From Parachlamydiales bacterium (GTDB lineage: Bacteria > Chlamydiota > Chlamydiia > Chlamydiales > SM23-39): DNA of 62,066 nucleotides. Within the stretch, counting starts at the first letter, position 1, and the number at the start of each line of letters is the position of its first letter. Position numbers and translations under genes: made by a program. Shown here piece by piece: positions 18,792-29,439 of the stretch. The notes under the pieces are model-generated. The model saw only the letters and a list, made by a program, of their open reading frames with translations, did not search any database and was not told the origin of the DNA. The stretch is taken from positions 1 to 62,066 of the forward strand of contig JAFGFA010000020.1 in assembly GCA_016931275.1 (NCBI GenBank), given 5' to 3'.

Positions 18792-21700
18792 ATGTATACG
18801 GAAGAGGATTTTGAAAGTTCACATTTTGATAAGTTGACCATAAAAATTGCTTCGGAAGAAGTGATTAAAAATGAATGGTCACACGGTGAAATAAAAAAGC
18901 CAGAAACTATTAATTACCGTACGTTTAAGCCGGAAAAGGGTGGCCTTTTTTGCGAGAAAATTTTTGGACCTACTCGTGATTGGGAATGTTCTTGTGGTAA
19001 GTATAAGAAAATCAAATATAAAGGAATTGTCTGTGATCGTTGCGGAGTAGAGGTCACACATTCGAAAGTTCGCCGCGAGAGAATGGCTCATATTGAATTA
19101 GCTGTTCCAGTTGTCCATATTTGGTTCTTTAAGTCCATGCCTACTCGGATTGGCAATGTCTTGGGAATGACAACATCAGAATTAGAGAGAGTGATTTATT
19201 ATGAAGAATATGTAGTGATTAATCCCGGCAATACGGAGTTGGAAGCAAAACAATTACTAAACGATAACGAATATCGAGAAGCTTTGGAGAAATGGGGTTC
19301 TGATGCATTTGTGGCCAAAATGGGAGGAGAAGCGATTTTCGAACTTCTTCAAGTAGAAGATTTAAAACTTTTGGTGAGTGATCTCAAAGACCGTTTGCGA
19401 AAAACAAAATCGATGCAGGGTCGTATGAAGTTGGCAAAAAGGCTGAAGATTGTAGAGAGTCTTGCTTCTTCTCCAAACAAGGCTTCTTCGATGGTATTAT
19501 ATTCGATTCCCGTGATTCCACCTGATTTACGTCCCCTCGTTCCCCTGGATGGAGGACGTTTCGCCACTTCGGACTTAAATGATCTTTATCGTCGGGTGAT
19601 CAATCGTAACAACCGTCTAAAGACTATTTTGAAATTGAAGACCCCTGATGTGATTGTTCGTAACGAAAAGAGGATGTTGCAAGAAGCGGTTGATGCCCTT
19701 TTTGACAATGGACGACACGGACATCCTGTAATGGGAGCGGGAAATCGTCCTTTGAAATCTCTTTCAGAGATGCTTAAAGGAAAGCAAGGCCGTTTTCGTC
19801 AAAACCTGTTGGGTAAAAGGGTTGACTATTCTGGACGATCTGTCATTGTTGTTGGTCCGGAGCTCAAGTTTAATCAGTGCGGGATTCCAAAACAGATGGC
19901 TCTCGAGTTGTTTGAGCCTTTCATTGTGAAACGATTAAAAGATTTAGGCTATGTTTATACGATTCGTTCCGCAAAAAAATTGATACAAAAGCAGTCGACG
20001 GAAGTATGGGATGTTTTAGAAGAAATCATTAAGGGACATCCTGTTTTGCTCAACCGAGCTCCTACCTTACACCGGTTGGGCATTCAAGCCTTTGAACCGG
20101 TTCTCATTGAGGGAAAGGCGATTCGTATCCATCCTTTAGTTACGACCGCTTTTAACGCCGATTTTGACGGAGACCAAATGGCGGTGCATGTTCCCCTGTC
20201 TATAGAAGCTCAATTAGAAACAAAACTGTTGATGATGTCTCCTGATAACATTTTCCTTCCTTCTTCTGGAAAACCTGTTGCCGTTCCTACACAAGACATG
20301 ATTTTGGGACTGTATTATCTCATGCACGATCCGGTAATTTTTCCTGAAAAAATAAAGCTGTATTCTTCTGCGGAAGAGGTTTTATTGGCACTTAGTTTGG
20401 GAAATGTGATTGAAGAAGAGAATCAGCGCTGTGACGAGACTGGAAGAGGTCTGAGGCTTCATGAAAGTATTAAGTTGCGAGTGAATGGTTCTATTATTGA
20501 AACGACTCCCGGCAGAGTGCTTTTTAACACTATAGTTCCTGTGGAACTAGGTTTTCAAAACTATGCTTTAAGAAAGAAGCGCCTTTCTGAACTGGTGCTG
20601 GAATGCTATAAAAAAGTTGGACTTGAAAAAACAGTCTGTTTTCTGGATGCGATGAAAGATCTCGGTTTTTCTCAAGCGACAAAAGCAGCTCTTTCCATGG
20701 GAGTGTGTGATGTTTATGTTCCCGATACCAAGCAAAAGATTTTGGAAGCGGCCTACAAGCGTGTTGCTAAAGTGAAAAAGCAGTATGCTGATGGAATTAT
20801 TACTGATGGGGAGCGGCATTCTAAGATCATTAGTATTTGGACAGAGGTTACCGACCTGCTTTCGGAAGAGCTCTTTAAGCTGATTGGAGAGGTAAAAGAG
20901 GATCATTCTTTAAATCCGCTTTATTTGATGATGGATTCTGGAGCTCGAGGAAATCGTTCTCAGGTAAAACAGCTTGGAGCCTTGCGTGGTTTGATGGCAA
21001 AGCCTTCCGGAGAAATTCTTGAGTCGCCTATTACTTCTAACTTTAGAGAAGGTCTTTCTGTTTTGGAATATTTTATTTCTACTCACGGAGCTCGAAAAGG
21101 ATTAGCTGACACAGCTTTAAAAACTGCGGATTCTGGATATTTGACTCGTCGTCTTGTAGACGTGGCTCAGGATAATATCATTACGGAGGAAGATTGTGGA
21201 ACATTAAATGGCATTACTTTTTCAGCGATCAAACAGGGACAAGAAGAGTTGTTGCCATTAAAAGACCGTATCTATGGAAGGGTTGTATGTGAAGACGTAT
21301 TTCTTCCGGGAGATAGTACCCAAATTCTGGCTAAAGCAGGAGATGTTATTTCTTGGGCTCAGGCAGAGGCTATTGATAATGCTGGAATAGAGGTTTTGAA
21401 AGTTCGTTCTCCGTTGACCTGTGAAAGCCGTTTAGGAATATGTTCTAAATGTTACGGTATAAATTTAGCTACTGGCAATCCGGTCGGCATGGGAGAAGCG
21501 GTTGGTATTATTGCTGCTCAGTCTATTGGGGAACCAGGGACTCAGCTTACCATGCGTACGTTCCATATCGGAGGTATTGCGTCGGCTTCCGCCAGCCCTC
21601 AACTGATAGCAAGTCAAGACGGAGTCTTGATTTTTCAAAATTTACGAGTGGTAAAAAGCGATGAGGGGCATTTACTGGTTCTTAATAAAAATGGAACAAT

Positions 21701-22934
21701 TCATATAGTTCGTGACGAAGGAAGGTCGTTGGAGGAATATAAGAAATTGTTAAAGACGAAATCGATCGAGTCCCTTCAAGATTTTACTGTGGAATTGGGA
21801 ACGAAAATTTTCATGGAGGAAGGAGAACGGGTCAAGAAAAAAACTAAGGTGGGCGAATTTGAGGTTCATAGTAGTCCGATCATCTGTGAAAAGCCTGGAT
21901 TTGTAAAATATGAAGATCTTGTAGAAGGGATTTCTACTCAAAAAGAGGTCAACAAACAGACAGGACAAGTGGAGCTCGTCGTTAAACAGCATCGTGGAGA
22001 ACTTCATCCTCAGATATCCATCTATGCGGACAAAGAAGGGAATGAACTGGTTGGTACCTATGCGATACCTGCCGGAGCTATGATTTCTGTAAAAGAAGGA
22101 CAGAATGTTACCCCTGGAATGGTTCTGGCTAAGCTTCCTCGAGGTATGATCAAGACAAAAGATATTACCGGAGGTCTTCCTCGTGTCGCAGAACTTTTTG
22201 AAGCGAGAAAACCAAAAGATATTGCTGAAATAGCGAAAATTGATGGAATTATTGATTTCCGCGGAGTGCAAAAAAATAAAAGAATTGTGATTATTCGCGA
22301 CGAGGTGAGTGGAATGGAAGAAGAGCATCTTATTCCTCTTTCCAAACACCTTATTGTTCAAAAAGGCGATGTTGTCGTGAAGGGACAACAGTTGACTGAT
22401 GGACTTGTCGATCCTAGGGAGAGAATGGAAATCTGTGGCGTGAGAGAACTCTTTAAATATCTTATAGATGAAGTACAGGAAGTCTATCGGTTACAAGGGG
22501 TCGATATTAATGATCGGCACATTGAGCTTATTGTACGACAAATGTTGCAGAAAGTCCGTGTAACAGATCCAGGCGATACTACCTTCTTGTATGGTGAAGA
22601 GGTCAATAAAAGAATATTTTTTGCCCAAAACAAGAAAACTATTCAAGAAGGCGGAAAACCCGCTTCTGCAGCGCCGGCTCTTTTAGGAATTACAAAAGCT
22701 TCTTTGAAGACGGAAGATTCGTTTATATCGGCGGCTTCGTTCCAAGAAACAACTCGTGTACTAACCGATGCGGCTTTTGCTGGAACAGTAGATTTTCTGT
22801 TAGATCTCAAATCAAATCTCATTATGGGAAGTATGATACCAGCAGGAACTGGATATAAAGATGTAAAAACTCACGATTGGTATAGCAAACCTTTGAGTGA
22901 TGTGATCTTTGATTTTCAGGATGAGGCTAGTTGA
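18792..22934 (+). CDS. rpoC: RNA polymerase beta' subunit
   Basis: About 1380 residues. The N-terminal zinc finger reads [20 protein letters not shown]. The catalytic [12 protein letters not shown] triad sits near residue 460, preceded by the bridge-forming [17 protein letters not shown]. The trigger-loop region contains [18 protein letters not shown], and the C-terminal part carries the second zinc site [13 protein letters not shown]. Two ATGs are possible (18786 and 18792); GGGAG at 18781-18785 touches the first but is 6 bases from the second, which I chose. It ends the operon and is followed by a long hairpin with a T tract. Confidence 0.98.
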   Translation: MYTEEDFESSHFDKLTIKIASEEVIKNEWSHGEIKKPETINYRTFKPEKGGLFCEKIFGPTRDWECSCGKYKKIKYKGIVCDRCGVEVTHSKVRRERMAHIELAVPVVHIWFFKSMPTRIGNVLGMTTSELERVIYYEEYVVINPGNTELEAKQLLNDNEYREALEKWGSDAFVAKMGGEAIFELLQVEDLKLLVSDLKDRLRKTKSMQGRMKLAKRLKIVESLASSPNKASSMVLYSIPVIPPDLRPLVPLDGGRFATSDLNDLYRRVINRNNRLKTILKLKTPDVIVRNEKRMLQEAVDALFDNGRHGHPVMGAGNRPLKSLSEMLKGKQGRFRQNLLGKRVDYSGRSVIVVGPELKFNQCGIPKQMALELFEPFIVKRLKDLGYVYTIRSAKKLIQKQSTEVWDVLEEIIKGHPVLLNRAPTLHRLGIQAFEPVLIEGKAIRIHPLVTTAFNADFDGDQMAVHVPLSIEAQLETKLLMMSPDNIFLPSSGKPVAVPTQDMILGLYYLMHDPVIFPEKIKLYSSAEEVLLALSLGNVIEEENQRCDETGRGLRLHESIKLRVNGSIIETTPGRVLFNTIVPVELGFQNYALRKKRLSELVLECYKKVGLEKTVCFLDAMKDLGFSQATKAALSMGVCDVYVPDTKQKILEAAYKRVAKVKKQYADGIITDGERHSKIISIWTEVTDLLSEELFKLIGEVKEDHSLNPLYLMMDSGARGNRSQVKQLGALRGLMAKPSGEILESPITSNFREGLSVLEYFISTHGARKGLADTALKTADSGYLTRRLVDVAQDNIITEEDCGTLNGITFSAIKQGQEELLPLKDRIYGRVVCEDVFLPGDSTQILAKAGDVISWAQAEAIDNAGIEVLKVRSPLTCESRLGICSKCYGINLATGNPVGMGEAVGIIAAQSIGEPGTQLTMRTFHIGGIASASASPQLIASQDGVLIFQNLRVVKSDEGHLLVLNKNGTIHIVRDEGRSLEEYKKLLKTKSIESLQDFTVELGTKIFMEEGERVKKKTKVGEFEVHSSPIICEKPGFVKYEDLVEGISTQKEVNKQTGQVELVVKQHRGELHPQISIYADKEGNELVGTYAIPAGAMISVKEGQNVTPGMVLAKLPRGMIKTKDITGGLPRVAELFEARKPKDIAEIAKIDGIIDFRGVQKNKRIVIIRDEVSGMEEEHLIPLSKHLIVQKGDVVVKGQQLTDGLVDPRERMEICGVRELFKYLIDEVQEVYRLQGVDINDRHIELIVRQMLQKVRVTDPGDTTFLYGEEVNKRIFFAQNKKTIQEGGKPASAAPALLGITKASLKTEDSFISAASFQETTRVLTDAAFAGTVDFLLDLKSNLIMGSMIPAGTGYKDVKTHDWYSKPLSDVIFDFQDEAS

Positions 22935-22981
22935 CATTGCTTTTGAGAAAGTAATGAGAGAAGTCTATTTTCTAAGATAAT

Positions 22982-23036
22982 GGTATCCTATCAAAACTTT
23001 TCGAGGGAGCTCGAAGGGTTTTGTGGATACCTTTTT
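22982..23036 (+). terminator. Rho-independent terminator after rpoC
   Basis: GGTATCC (22982-22988) pairs with GGATACC (23025-23031), and inside it CAAAAC with GTTTTG and TTCGA with TCGAA extend the stem. TTTTT follows directly. It lies about 50 bases after the rpoC stop and closes the super-operon. Confidence 0.8.
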
Positions 23037-23200
23037 ATTTTGACCTGACCGCTGTTGAAGCGGGTTGTTTGCATTTCTGGGTGAAATACGCAATTTTAGA
23101 ACTAATCTTTAGTTAAGAATATCTTGTATCGAAAAGATACTTTTTCTGAAGCTCTGTGAAAAATCAGGGATGGCTGCAACGATTGGTGTGTCCGGACTTC

Positions 23201-23857
23201 TTATAAAGTTTTTTCTAGAGCCTTTTTTAAAAGGACAAATTGCCAATAGGCATTGTAATTTTTACAGCGGGCCATCACCGTTTTTTCAAAAAGGCGATAA
23301 TCTTTTTTAGAATGAATTTGCTGATAGAGTAAAGATAGTTTTTTTTGATCATTGTTATCGGAGATTTCCTCAAAGACATCTTGTATAATGCGGAGGGACG
23401 TAAATACTCGCATGAACTGTCCATAATATTTGGAGAAATCTTTTTCTAAAACAGCTCCGGTTAGAATATGGGCCTTTTCATTATGGACGGTGATCGATTG
23501 AAGAATTTTAATATTTCCTGCCGAAGAGGAAGAGCTGATAATAAGCAGTCGAGAAGGTCCGATATTGGTGGAGATTTCTCCCATATCCTGGATGATTTTA
23601 TTTTTTTGAGAAGAATAGTTGTTTTTAACAATTTGTAGATAGCGATCTAGAGAAGATTTTGTTTCTTCTATAGCATAATTTAGAGAAGGGCGAAAAAGCT
23701 GACGAGAATTTTGAACAAAAGCAATTTGTACATGAGGAGGATTTTTGTGAGGATCGGTAATTTTCCATTTTTGGGGAGGCTGAAAAATTAATAACGAGGT
23801 CTCTTCTGCCAAAAGAGGTATGGCACATAACCATACGAACAAAAAACAAATTTTCAT
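23201..23857 (-). CDS. Exported chlamydial conserved protein of unknown function
   Basis: 218 residues from the ATG at 23857. The upstream in-frame start would code inside the preceding gene, and MKICFLFVWLCAIPLLAEE is a clean signal peptide. The mature part begins FQPPQKWKITDPHK and has PPHVQIAFV and a long helical middle, loosely resembling PsbP/MOG1-like proteins. In Chlamydia an uncharacterised gene (the CT311 position) lies between the rpoC region and the V-ATPase operon; equivalence is inferred from location and size only. It is coupled to the 76-residue gene upstream, whose stop lies one base before this start. Confidence 0.6.
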   Translation of the reverse strand: MKICFLFVWLCAIPLLAEETSLLIFQPPQKWKITDPHKNPPHVQIAFVQNSRQLFRPSLNYAIEETKSSLDRYLQIVKNNYSSQKNKIIQDMGEISTNIGPSRLLIISSSSSAGNIKILQSITVHNEKAHILTGAVLEKDFSKYYGQFMRVFTSLRIIQDVFEEISDNNDQKKLSLLYQQIHSKKDYRLFEKTVMARCKNYNAYWQFVLLKKALEKTL

Positions 23858-23858
23858 G

Positions 23859-24089
23859 TTAATGAGCTTGTGTAGAGTGGGCTGCATTGGAGTGGATTAA
23901 CCCCGCAAGAAGGCCGATCGCTACTGCAAGGCCGACACCAATAACAACCATGGATATGGTGACGGCATGGTAAGAACTCTCTGCAGCGGCGGCTCCTTCT
24001 TTCTTAGTTACGGTAGGTTCATTTTGAGAAAAAAGAGGAGAAGAAATAAGAGAACATGTAATTATAAAGGACAAAATAATCTTTTTCAT
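23859..24089 (-). CDS. Small exported single-span membrane protein
   Basis: 76 residues. A signal peptide (KKIILSFIITCSLISSPLFS) is followed by a short polar stretch with EGAAAAESS and one strongly hydrophobic helix (VVIGVGLAVAIGLLAGLI), then a histidine-containing tail ending THS-TQAH. GAGGAAAAATG gives a good ribosome site. It appears to share a message with the next gene on the minus strand. Function unknown; a small envelope anchor or chaperone-like partner is only a guess. Confidence 0.6.
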   Translation of the reverse strand: MKKIILSFIITCSLISSPLFSQNEPTVTKKEGAAAAESSYHAVTISMVVIGVGLAVAIGLLAGLIHSNAAHSTQAH

Positions 24090-24387
24090 TTTTCCTCTTT
24101 ATTGTAGTGAAAATATAAGTGATGGGAAATTTTTAAACAATATTTTAATTTTTTTAGCGTTTTCGTAGGTGCTATTATTATTTCCCTAACATGATGATAA
24201 AAAAATATTGCCTACGAGGGGCTTTTTCTATTTTGCTATGCCTGGTTTAGCATAGGGTATCGAGATCTAAATATTTGTGTAATTGGTCCCATAAGAAGAG
24301 TCGATATTTTTCTGTTCATTTGTATAGAAAATTCGATTGTGTTATGCTTAGTGCATTATCAACAACAAACATTTCTTGAAGGTACTC
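24090..24387. other. Divergent intergenic region with hairpins
   Basis: About 300 bases separating divergent genes. CGTAGG...CCTACG and CTATGC...GCATAG inverted repeats lie around 24160-24255, with a short T run after the first. The promoter of the V-ATPase operon is at the right end. No small RNA family was recognised. Confidence 0.35.
24320..24348 (+). promoter_or_regulatory. Promoter of the V-type ATPase operon
   Basis: TTGTAT at 24320-24325 and TATGCT at 24343-24348 are separated by 17 bases. The start point would be near 24355, about 33 bases before the atpE ATG. Confidence 0.5.
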
Positions 24388-25011
24388 ATGCAGGAGCTAA
24401 AAGGCAAAGATAAAATCCAAAAGATTTGTGATTTAATTCGCAATGAAACAGTAGATCCTGCAAAGCAGCAGGCAAAAGAGATCCTGGAAAATGCTCAGTT
24501 GCAAAAGGATAAAATTATTGAAGATGCGAAAAAGGAAGCGCAAAAGATTATTCAAGAAGCGAAAGTTGTTATGGAAAAGCATAAAAATGTCGTGGAAACA
24601 TCGTTGCATTTAGCATGCCAACAGGTATTGGGGGATCTCAAACAAAAGATCATGAATCGATTTCTCAATGAAAATATCCTAGAGGTCCTACAGCCGGAAT
24701 TGTCCAAAGTGAATATTGTAGCAAAATTGATTAACGGCGTGGTTGAGGCTATAGAAAAAGAGGGCTTAGATACGGATATCAATATTTATATTTCTCGTAC
24801 GGTTTCTCAGAAAGAGGTTCAACAACTTCTGGTACAAAATGTTCTTGCGCGGCTTCAACAGGGGAAGATTCTCATTGGAGATTTTGTTTCCGGAGTAAAA
24901 GTACAGCTCATTGAAAATAAAGTAACAATAGATATTTCTGATGAAGCTCTTCAAGAGATGATCACCCAGTATATACGAAAAGATTTTCAAGAGTTAATTT
25001 TCAAGTTGTAA
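24388..25011 (+). CDS. atpE: V-type ATP synthase subunit E
   Basis: 207 residues from the ATG at 24388, preceded by GAAGG; an earlier TTG is rejected. The N-terminal 90 residues are a long charged coiled coil (DPAKQQAKEILENAQLQKDK, KKEAQKIIQEAKVVMEKHKN) and the rest is a compact alpha/beta head, as in V/A-type E subunits that form the peripheral stalk. It opens the operon E-DUF2764-A-B-D-I-K. In Chlamydiae this enzyme is thought to couple ATP hydrolysis or synthesis to H+ or Na+ movement. Confidence 0.9.
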   Translation: MQELKGKDKIQKICDLIRNETVDPAKQQAKEILENAQLQKDKIIEDAKKEAQKIIQEAKVVMEKHKNVVETSLHLACQQVLGDLKQKIMNRFLNENILEVLQPELSKVNIVAKLINGVVEAIEKEGLDTDINIYISRTVSQKEVQQLLVQNVLARLQQGKILIGDFVSGVKVQLIENKVTIDISDEALQEMITQYIRKDFQELIFKL

Positions 25012-25014
25012 AAC

Positions 25015-25785
25015 ATGAATCGGTATTATTTTTTAGCATGTGCATTACCCGAGATAAAAATCGGAGAAGTTCCGGAATTTTCTTTTGAGGAATGTTTGCA
25101 TCTTGTCGAGTTAAACGTTCTTGGCGAAGATAAGAAAAAGATCAATTGTTTGCGTCAATATGTCGATATAAGAAATTTAAAGCCTTTTTTTTGGGGAAAG
25201 CCTATTGATGCAAGAGGCACTTTGTCGGAAAAAGAAGTAGAACAGGCTTTGTTGGTACAAGATTTTTTTCCCCCGTTTGTTTTTGATTTTTTAGACAGAT
25301 ATGAATCAACTGATGAGCGTATAAATAATTTTGCATTTTTATATACGGAATTTTTTCGATATGCAAAGGGCGTGGAAGGGTTTATCTCGTCCTATTTTTC
25401 TTTTGAACGAGAATTGCGTTTAATTCTATTGACCCTTAGGGCAAAAAAGATGGGAAGGGATATTGTAAAAGAGTTGCAATTTGAGGATATGCTCGATACC
25501 TTTATTATGTATATTTTAATGCAGAAGGAGAGCCCTACTTTTGAACCTCCTCAAGAGTATATTGAGGCAAAAGAAATTTTTGAACGTTTCTATACTGCTC
25601 CCAAAGAAATGGAACTTCAGTTTTCTTTATATCGGCAGAGAAAGGTCGAAGAATTGATACAAAACCAGCTTTTTACGGTCGATTGGATTTTGGGATATTT
25701 AGTACAGTTGTGGCTTGCTGTCAATTGGGTATCCTATGAACCAAACAAAGGAAAAGAACTTGTCACGAGGTTACGCTATGGTTAA
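25015..25785 (+). CDS. V-ATPase-associated protein, DUF2764 family
   Basis: 256 residues, opening NRYYFLACALPEIKIGEVPE. It is helical throughout with FLYTEFFRYAKGVE in the middle and RQRKVEELIQNQLFTVDWIL near the end. Chlamydiae and spirochaetes carry this gene between atpE and atpA, and a role as the C/d-like connector between stalk and rotor has been proposed. Its spacing (3 bases after atpE, 8-base overlap with atpA) supports being a structural subunit. Confidence 0.8.
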   Translation: MNRYYFLACALPEIKIGEVPEFSFEECLHLVELNVLGEDKKKINCLRQYVDIRNLKPFFWGKPIDARGTLSEKEVEQALLVQDFFPPFVFDFLDRYESTDERINNFAFLYTEFFRYAKGVEGFISSYFSFERELRLILLTLRAKKMGRDIVKELQFEDMLDTFIMYILMQKESPTFEPPQEYIEAKEIFERFYTAPKEMELQFSLYRQRKVEELIQNQLFTVDWILGYLVQLWLAVNWVSYEPNKGKELVTRLRYG

Positions 25786-27517
25786 GGCTAAAGGAAAAAT
25801 TGTAAAGGCATTTGGCAATTTGGTTCATGTGCAGTTCCAAGGTGATATATTGCAGGGGGAGGTTGCCTTGATCGATATAGACGGTACAGTGCTATCTTCG
25901 GAGGTCATAGAGATTAATGGCAATGAGGCAAAAATACAGGTGTTTGAAGATACAAGGGGCATAAAGCTGCACACTCCTGTCGAATTTTCTTCGCATCTTT
26001 TAGAAGCTGAATTGGGTCCCGGACTTTTAACTTCCGTATTTGATGGATTACAAAATCCTTTGGAAAAAGTAGCGGAAAAAAGCGGTCTTTTCTTAACCCG
26101 AGGGATCCATATTGTCCCATTGGATCGGCAAAAAAAATGGACTTTTTCTCCCATTGCTCAGAAAGAGGATCGGGTAAAACGAGGTAGTTGGCTGGGGGAA
26201 GTGCCTGAAGGAAGGTTTTCTCATAAGATAATGGTGCCTTTTGCCAAAAGGGGAGAATATACCATTACCTGGATAGCTTCTCCGGGAAAATATACGATTG
26301 AAGAGCCTATTGCTCGTGCGATAGATGAAAGTGGTCAGGAACATATCTTTATGATGCTCCAAAAATGGCCTGTTAAAATGCCTATTCAGGAAGGCAATAG
26401 GATAAAGCCTTCGGAGATGATGGCTACGGGACTTCGCATTATTGACACGCAATTTCCTGTTGTAAAAGGGGGGACGTTTTGTTCTCCGGGACCTTTTGGA
26501 GCTGGGAAAACAGTGTTGCAGCATCATCTTTCTAAATACTCATCTGTGGATATTGTGATTGTAGCTGCCTGCGGGGAGAGAGCTGGAGAAGTCGTTGAGA
26601 TTTTACGGGAATTTCCGCATCTCGTCGATGAGAAAACCAAAGAACCTCTTATTAACCGCACGGTGATTATTTGCAATACTTCTTCCATGCCGGTTTCAGC
26701 AAGAGAGGCTTCGGTTTATATGGGAGTGACTATCGGGGAATACTATCGTCAGATGGGATTGGATGTTCTTCTTTTAGCTGATTCGACTTCTCGATGGGCG
26801 CAGGCCATGCGCGAAATGTCTGGACGGTTGGAAGAGATTCCGGGAGAAGAAGCCTTTCCGGCTTATTTATCATCACGAATTGCTGCTTTTTACGAGAGAG
26901 CTGGAGTTCTAGCACTTTCTGATCAAAAGAGTGGATCTTTGACGATCGGAGGCACTGTATCTCCTGCAGGAGGAAACTTTGAAGAGCCTGTCACACAATC
27001 TACGTTGGCGGTAGTAGGGGGATTTTTAGGACTTTCTCGAGAAAGGTCTGATGCACGGCGTTATCCTGCGATTGATCCTTTAATTTCCTGGTCAAAATAC
27101 CTGCATCGCGCAGCGCAATATATGCTTCCTTCGTGGGAAAAGAGTGTTTATAAGGCAGAGCGTTTCTTAAAAGATGGACATGAAATAGGGAAAAGGATGG
27201 AAGTTGTCGGCGAAGAGGGAACGGCAATAGAAGATATGGTGATCTTCTTAAAATCGGAACTTTATGATTTATGTTATTTGCAGCAAAATGCTTTTGATTT
27301 CCAAGACGCCTATTGTTCTCTAGAGCGTCAGAAAGAGCTTTTTGAACTGATGAATAAGATTTTTGATAAGCATTTTTCTTTTGAAACGCATGATGAAGCT
27401 CGAGATTTTTTCTTAAAATTGCAAAATGACATTAAGAACATGAATTATATGCCATTCAAAGAAGAAATGTATCAGAATATGATGCAAAAAGTATGTGAAA
27501 CCATTAATTCTCGGTAG
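25778..27517 (+). CDS. atpA: V-type ATP synthase catalytic subunit A
   Basis: 579 residues from the ATG at 25778, overlapping the DUF2764 gene by 8 bases; GAGG precedes it. The catalytic P-loop GPFGAGKT sits near residue 240. The A-subunit-specific insert lies before it, and LADSTSRWAQAMREMSGRLE and EEAFPAYLSSRIAAFYERAG follow. These mark subunit A, which hydrolyses or makes ATP. Length matches chlamydial and archaeal-type A subunits. Confidence 0.96.
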   Translation: MVKAKGKIVKAFGNLVHVQFQGDILQGEVALIDIDGTVLSSEVIEINGNEAKIQVFEDTRGIKLHTPVEFSSHLLEAELGPGLLTSVFDGLQNPLEKVAEKSGLFLTRGIHIVPLDRQKKWTFSPIAQKEDRVKRGSWLGEVPEGRFSHKIMVPFAKRGEYTITWIASPGKYTIEEPIARAIDESGQEHIFMMLQKWPVKMPIQEGNRIKPSEMMATGLRIIDTQFPVVKGGTFCSPGPFGAGKTVLQHHLSKYSSVDIVIVAACGERAGEVVEILREFPHLVDEKTKEPLINRTVIICNTSSMPVSAREASVYMGVTIGEYYRQMGLDVLLLADSTSRWAQAMREMSGRLEEIPGEEAFPAYLSSRIAAFYERAGVLALSDQKSGSLTIGGTVSPAGGNFEEPVTQSTLAVVGGFLGLSRERSDARRYPAIDPLISWSKYLHRAAQYMLPSWEKSVYKAERFLKDGHEIGKRMEVVGEEGTAIEDMVIFLKSELYDLCYLQQNAFDFQDAYCSLERQKELFELMNKIFDKHFSFETHDEARDFFLKLQNDIKNMNYMPFKEEMYQNMMQKVCETINSR

Positions 27518-27520
27518 GTT

Positions 27521-28825
27521 ATGAGGAAAGTATATGATCGCATTCTAGATATGCGAGGAAATTTAATCGCGGTCTCGGCGGAAGGTGTCCGTTTGGGAGA
27601 GCTTGCGGTAATTCACAAACAAGACGGGACCAAAACATATGCAACGGTTTTGCGTTTTGAAGGCGATATAGTGACTCTGCAGGTTTTTGAAAATACTCGG
27701 GGTATTTCTACGGGAGACCATGTGACGTTTTTAAATAAACAGATGCAGGCAACATATGGTTCGGCTCTTCTAGGGCGTTGTTTTACCGGGGAAGGAGATC
27801 CTATTGATGGAGGTCCGAAAATTCTAGGAGAAATGATAGACATTGGGATGCCTTCTTTTAATCCCGTAAAAAGAATTATTCCTAAAGAGATGGTGCGCAC
27901 GAATATTCCAATGATCGATCTCTTTAATTGTCTTGTCCGATCGCAAAAAATCCCGATTTTTTCTATCGCAGGAGAACCTTATAATCCTCTTTTAATGCGT
28001 ATCGCCAATCAAACGGACGCAGATGTGGTCATTATAGGAGGGATGGGGCTTCGATTCGATGATTACCAGGCTTTTATTGAAAATGCGGAAAATTCTGGTT
28101 CTCGTGATAAAACGGTGATGTTTGTGCATCAGGCGACAGATCCTCCTGTAGAATGTCTTTTAGTTCCCGATATGTCCTTAGCGTGTGCGGAGCATTTTGC
28201 TAGTGATGGAAAAAATGTTCTTGTTCTGTTAACCGATATGACGGCTTTTGCAGATGCGATCAAAGAGATCGCGATCACGATGGATCAAATTCCTTCCAAT
28301 AGAGGATATCCAGGATCTTTGTATTCTGACCTTGCTTCACGTTATGAGAAGGCTGTTGATATTGATGGCAGCGGTTCCATTACCATTGTCGCTGTTACGA
28401 CAATGCCCGGAGGAGATGTGACGCATCCTATTCCTGATAACACAGGGTATATCACGGAAGGTCAATATTATTTACATGATGGAGCCATCGATCCTTTTGG
28501 TTCCCTGTCGCGTTTAAAGCAGCAAGTAATCGGGAAAGTAACTCGGGAAGATCATGGAGAGGTGGCGAATACTATGATTCGTCTATATGCGGATTCTAAA
28601 AAAGCTCGAGAGCGCCAGGCGATGGGATTTAAGCTCTCTCGATGGGATGAGAAGCTTTTAAGATATTCCCATCTTTTTGAAGAAAGAATGATGAATTTGG
28701 ATGTAAATATTTCTTTGGAGGAGGCTCTTGATTTAGGGTGGAGAACGATGTCGGAATGTTTTTTGCTGGAAGAAATCGGTATAAAAAAAGCATTGGCTGA
28801 TAAGTATTGGCCTGAGGAGAAGTAG
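27521..28825 (+). CDS. atpB: V-type ATP synthase subunit B
   Basis: 434 residues. As in all B subunits there is no Walker A lysine; the corresponding loop reads [46 protein letters not shown] and the [20 protein letters not shown] segment are diagnostic. It alternates with A in the catalytic head and contributes the arginine finger. It starts 3 bases after atpA and shares one base with atpD. Confidence 0.96.
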   Translation: MRKVYDRILDMRGNLIAVSAEGVRLGELAVIHKQDGTKTYATVLRFEGDIVTLQVFENTRGISTGDHVTFLNKQMQATYGSALLGRCFTGEGDPIDGGPKILGEMIDIGMPSFNPVKRIIPKEMVRTNIPMIDLFNCLVRSQKIPIFSIAGEPYNPLLMRIANQTDADVVIIGGMGLRFDDYQAFIENAENSGSRDKTVMFVHQATDPPVECLLVPDMSLACAEHFASDGKNVLVLLTDMTAFADAIKEIAITMDQIPSNRGYPGSLYSDLASRYEKAVDIDGSGSITIVAVTTMPGGDVTHPIPDNTGYITEGQYYLHDGAIDPFGSLSRLKQQVIGKVTREDHGEVANTMIRLYADSKKARERQAMGFKLSRWDEKLLRYSHLFEERMMNLDVNISLEEALDLGWRTMSECFLLEEIGIKKALADKYWPEEK

Positions 28826-29439
28826 TGGCAAAGATCAAGCTGACAAAAATGGCTTTAAGGGCAGAACAAAGAAAATTGCAACAGCTCTTGATGTATTTGC
28901 CGACCCTAAAATTAAAAAAGTCCTTGCTTCAGCTAGAGGTCATTAGTTCTAAAGCGACCATAGCGAAACTCTTACATTTTTTGTCTCAGCAGGAAAAGGA
29001 ACTTTTGGCTTTTAGCGATCTTTTAGTAGAAAAATATGAAGGAGATTATTTGCGATATGCGGAAGTCTCTCTTGTGTCCAAAGAATATGAAAATATTGCA
29101 GGAGTGGAAATTCCTTTGTTTCGAGGAGTTGTTTTTCATGAAAAAAACTATAGTTTCATGGACACTCCTCCTTGGCTTGATTTTGCGATAGAAAGAACTC
29201 GAAAATTTATTACGGAAAGAGAAAAAATTAATGTTGAAGAAGAAAAGAAAAGAGCTTTAGAACATGAATTAAAAGAGGTTTCTATACGGGTGAATTTGTT
29301 TGAAAAAATATTGATCCCGCGAACGAGAGAAAATATTCGACAGATTGTGATATTTTTAGGGGATCAACAGCTTGCAGCGGTATCCCAAGCAAAAGTAGCC
29401 AAGAGAAAAATGATGATGAGAAAGGAACAGATATTATGA
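28825..29439 (+). CDS. atpD: V-type ATP synthase subunit D (central rotor)
   Basis: 204 residues from a GTG whose G is the last base of the atpB stop; GAGGAG lies upstream. Two long coiled-coil helices (residues 5-70 and about 125-200) with KAKIKLTKM-like start and NLFEKILIPRTRENIRQIVI fit subunit D, the central shaft turned by the A3B3 head. Length is normal. Confidence 0.93.
   Translation: MAKIKLTKMALRAEQRKLQQLLMYLPTLKLKKSLLQLEVISSKATIAKLLHFLSQQEKELLAFSDLLVEKYEGDYLRYAEVSLVSKEYENIAGVEIPLFRGVVFHEKNYSFMDTPPWLDFAIERTRKFITEREKINVEEEKKRALEHELKEVSIRVNLFEKILIPRTRENIRQIVIFLGDQQLAAVSQAKVAKRKMMMRKEQIL

Noticed and set aside
22037-22388. Long minus-strand frames inside rpoC
   Set aside because: They mirror the codon pattern of rpoC and have no start signals.
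23037-23200. Possible small RNA gene after rpoC
   Set aside because: A weak GTATC-GAAAA-GATAC-TTTTT hairpin is present, but no known RNA family motif (4.5S, tmRNA, RNase P) is visible.
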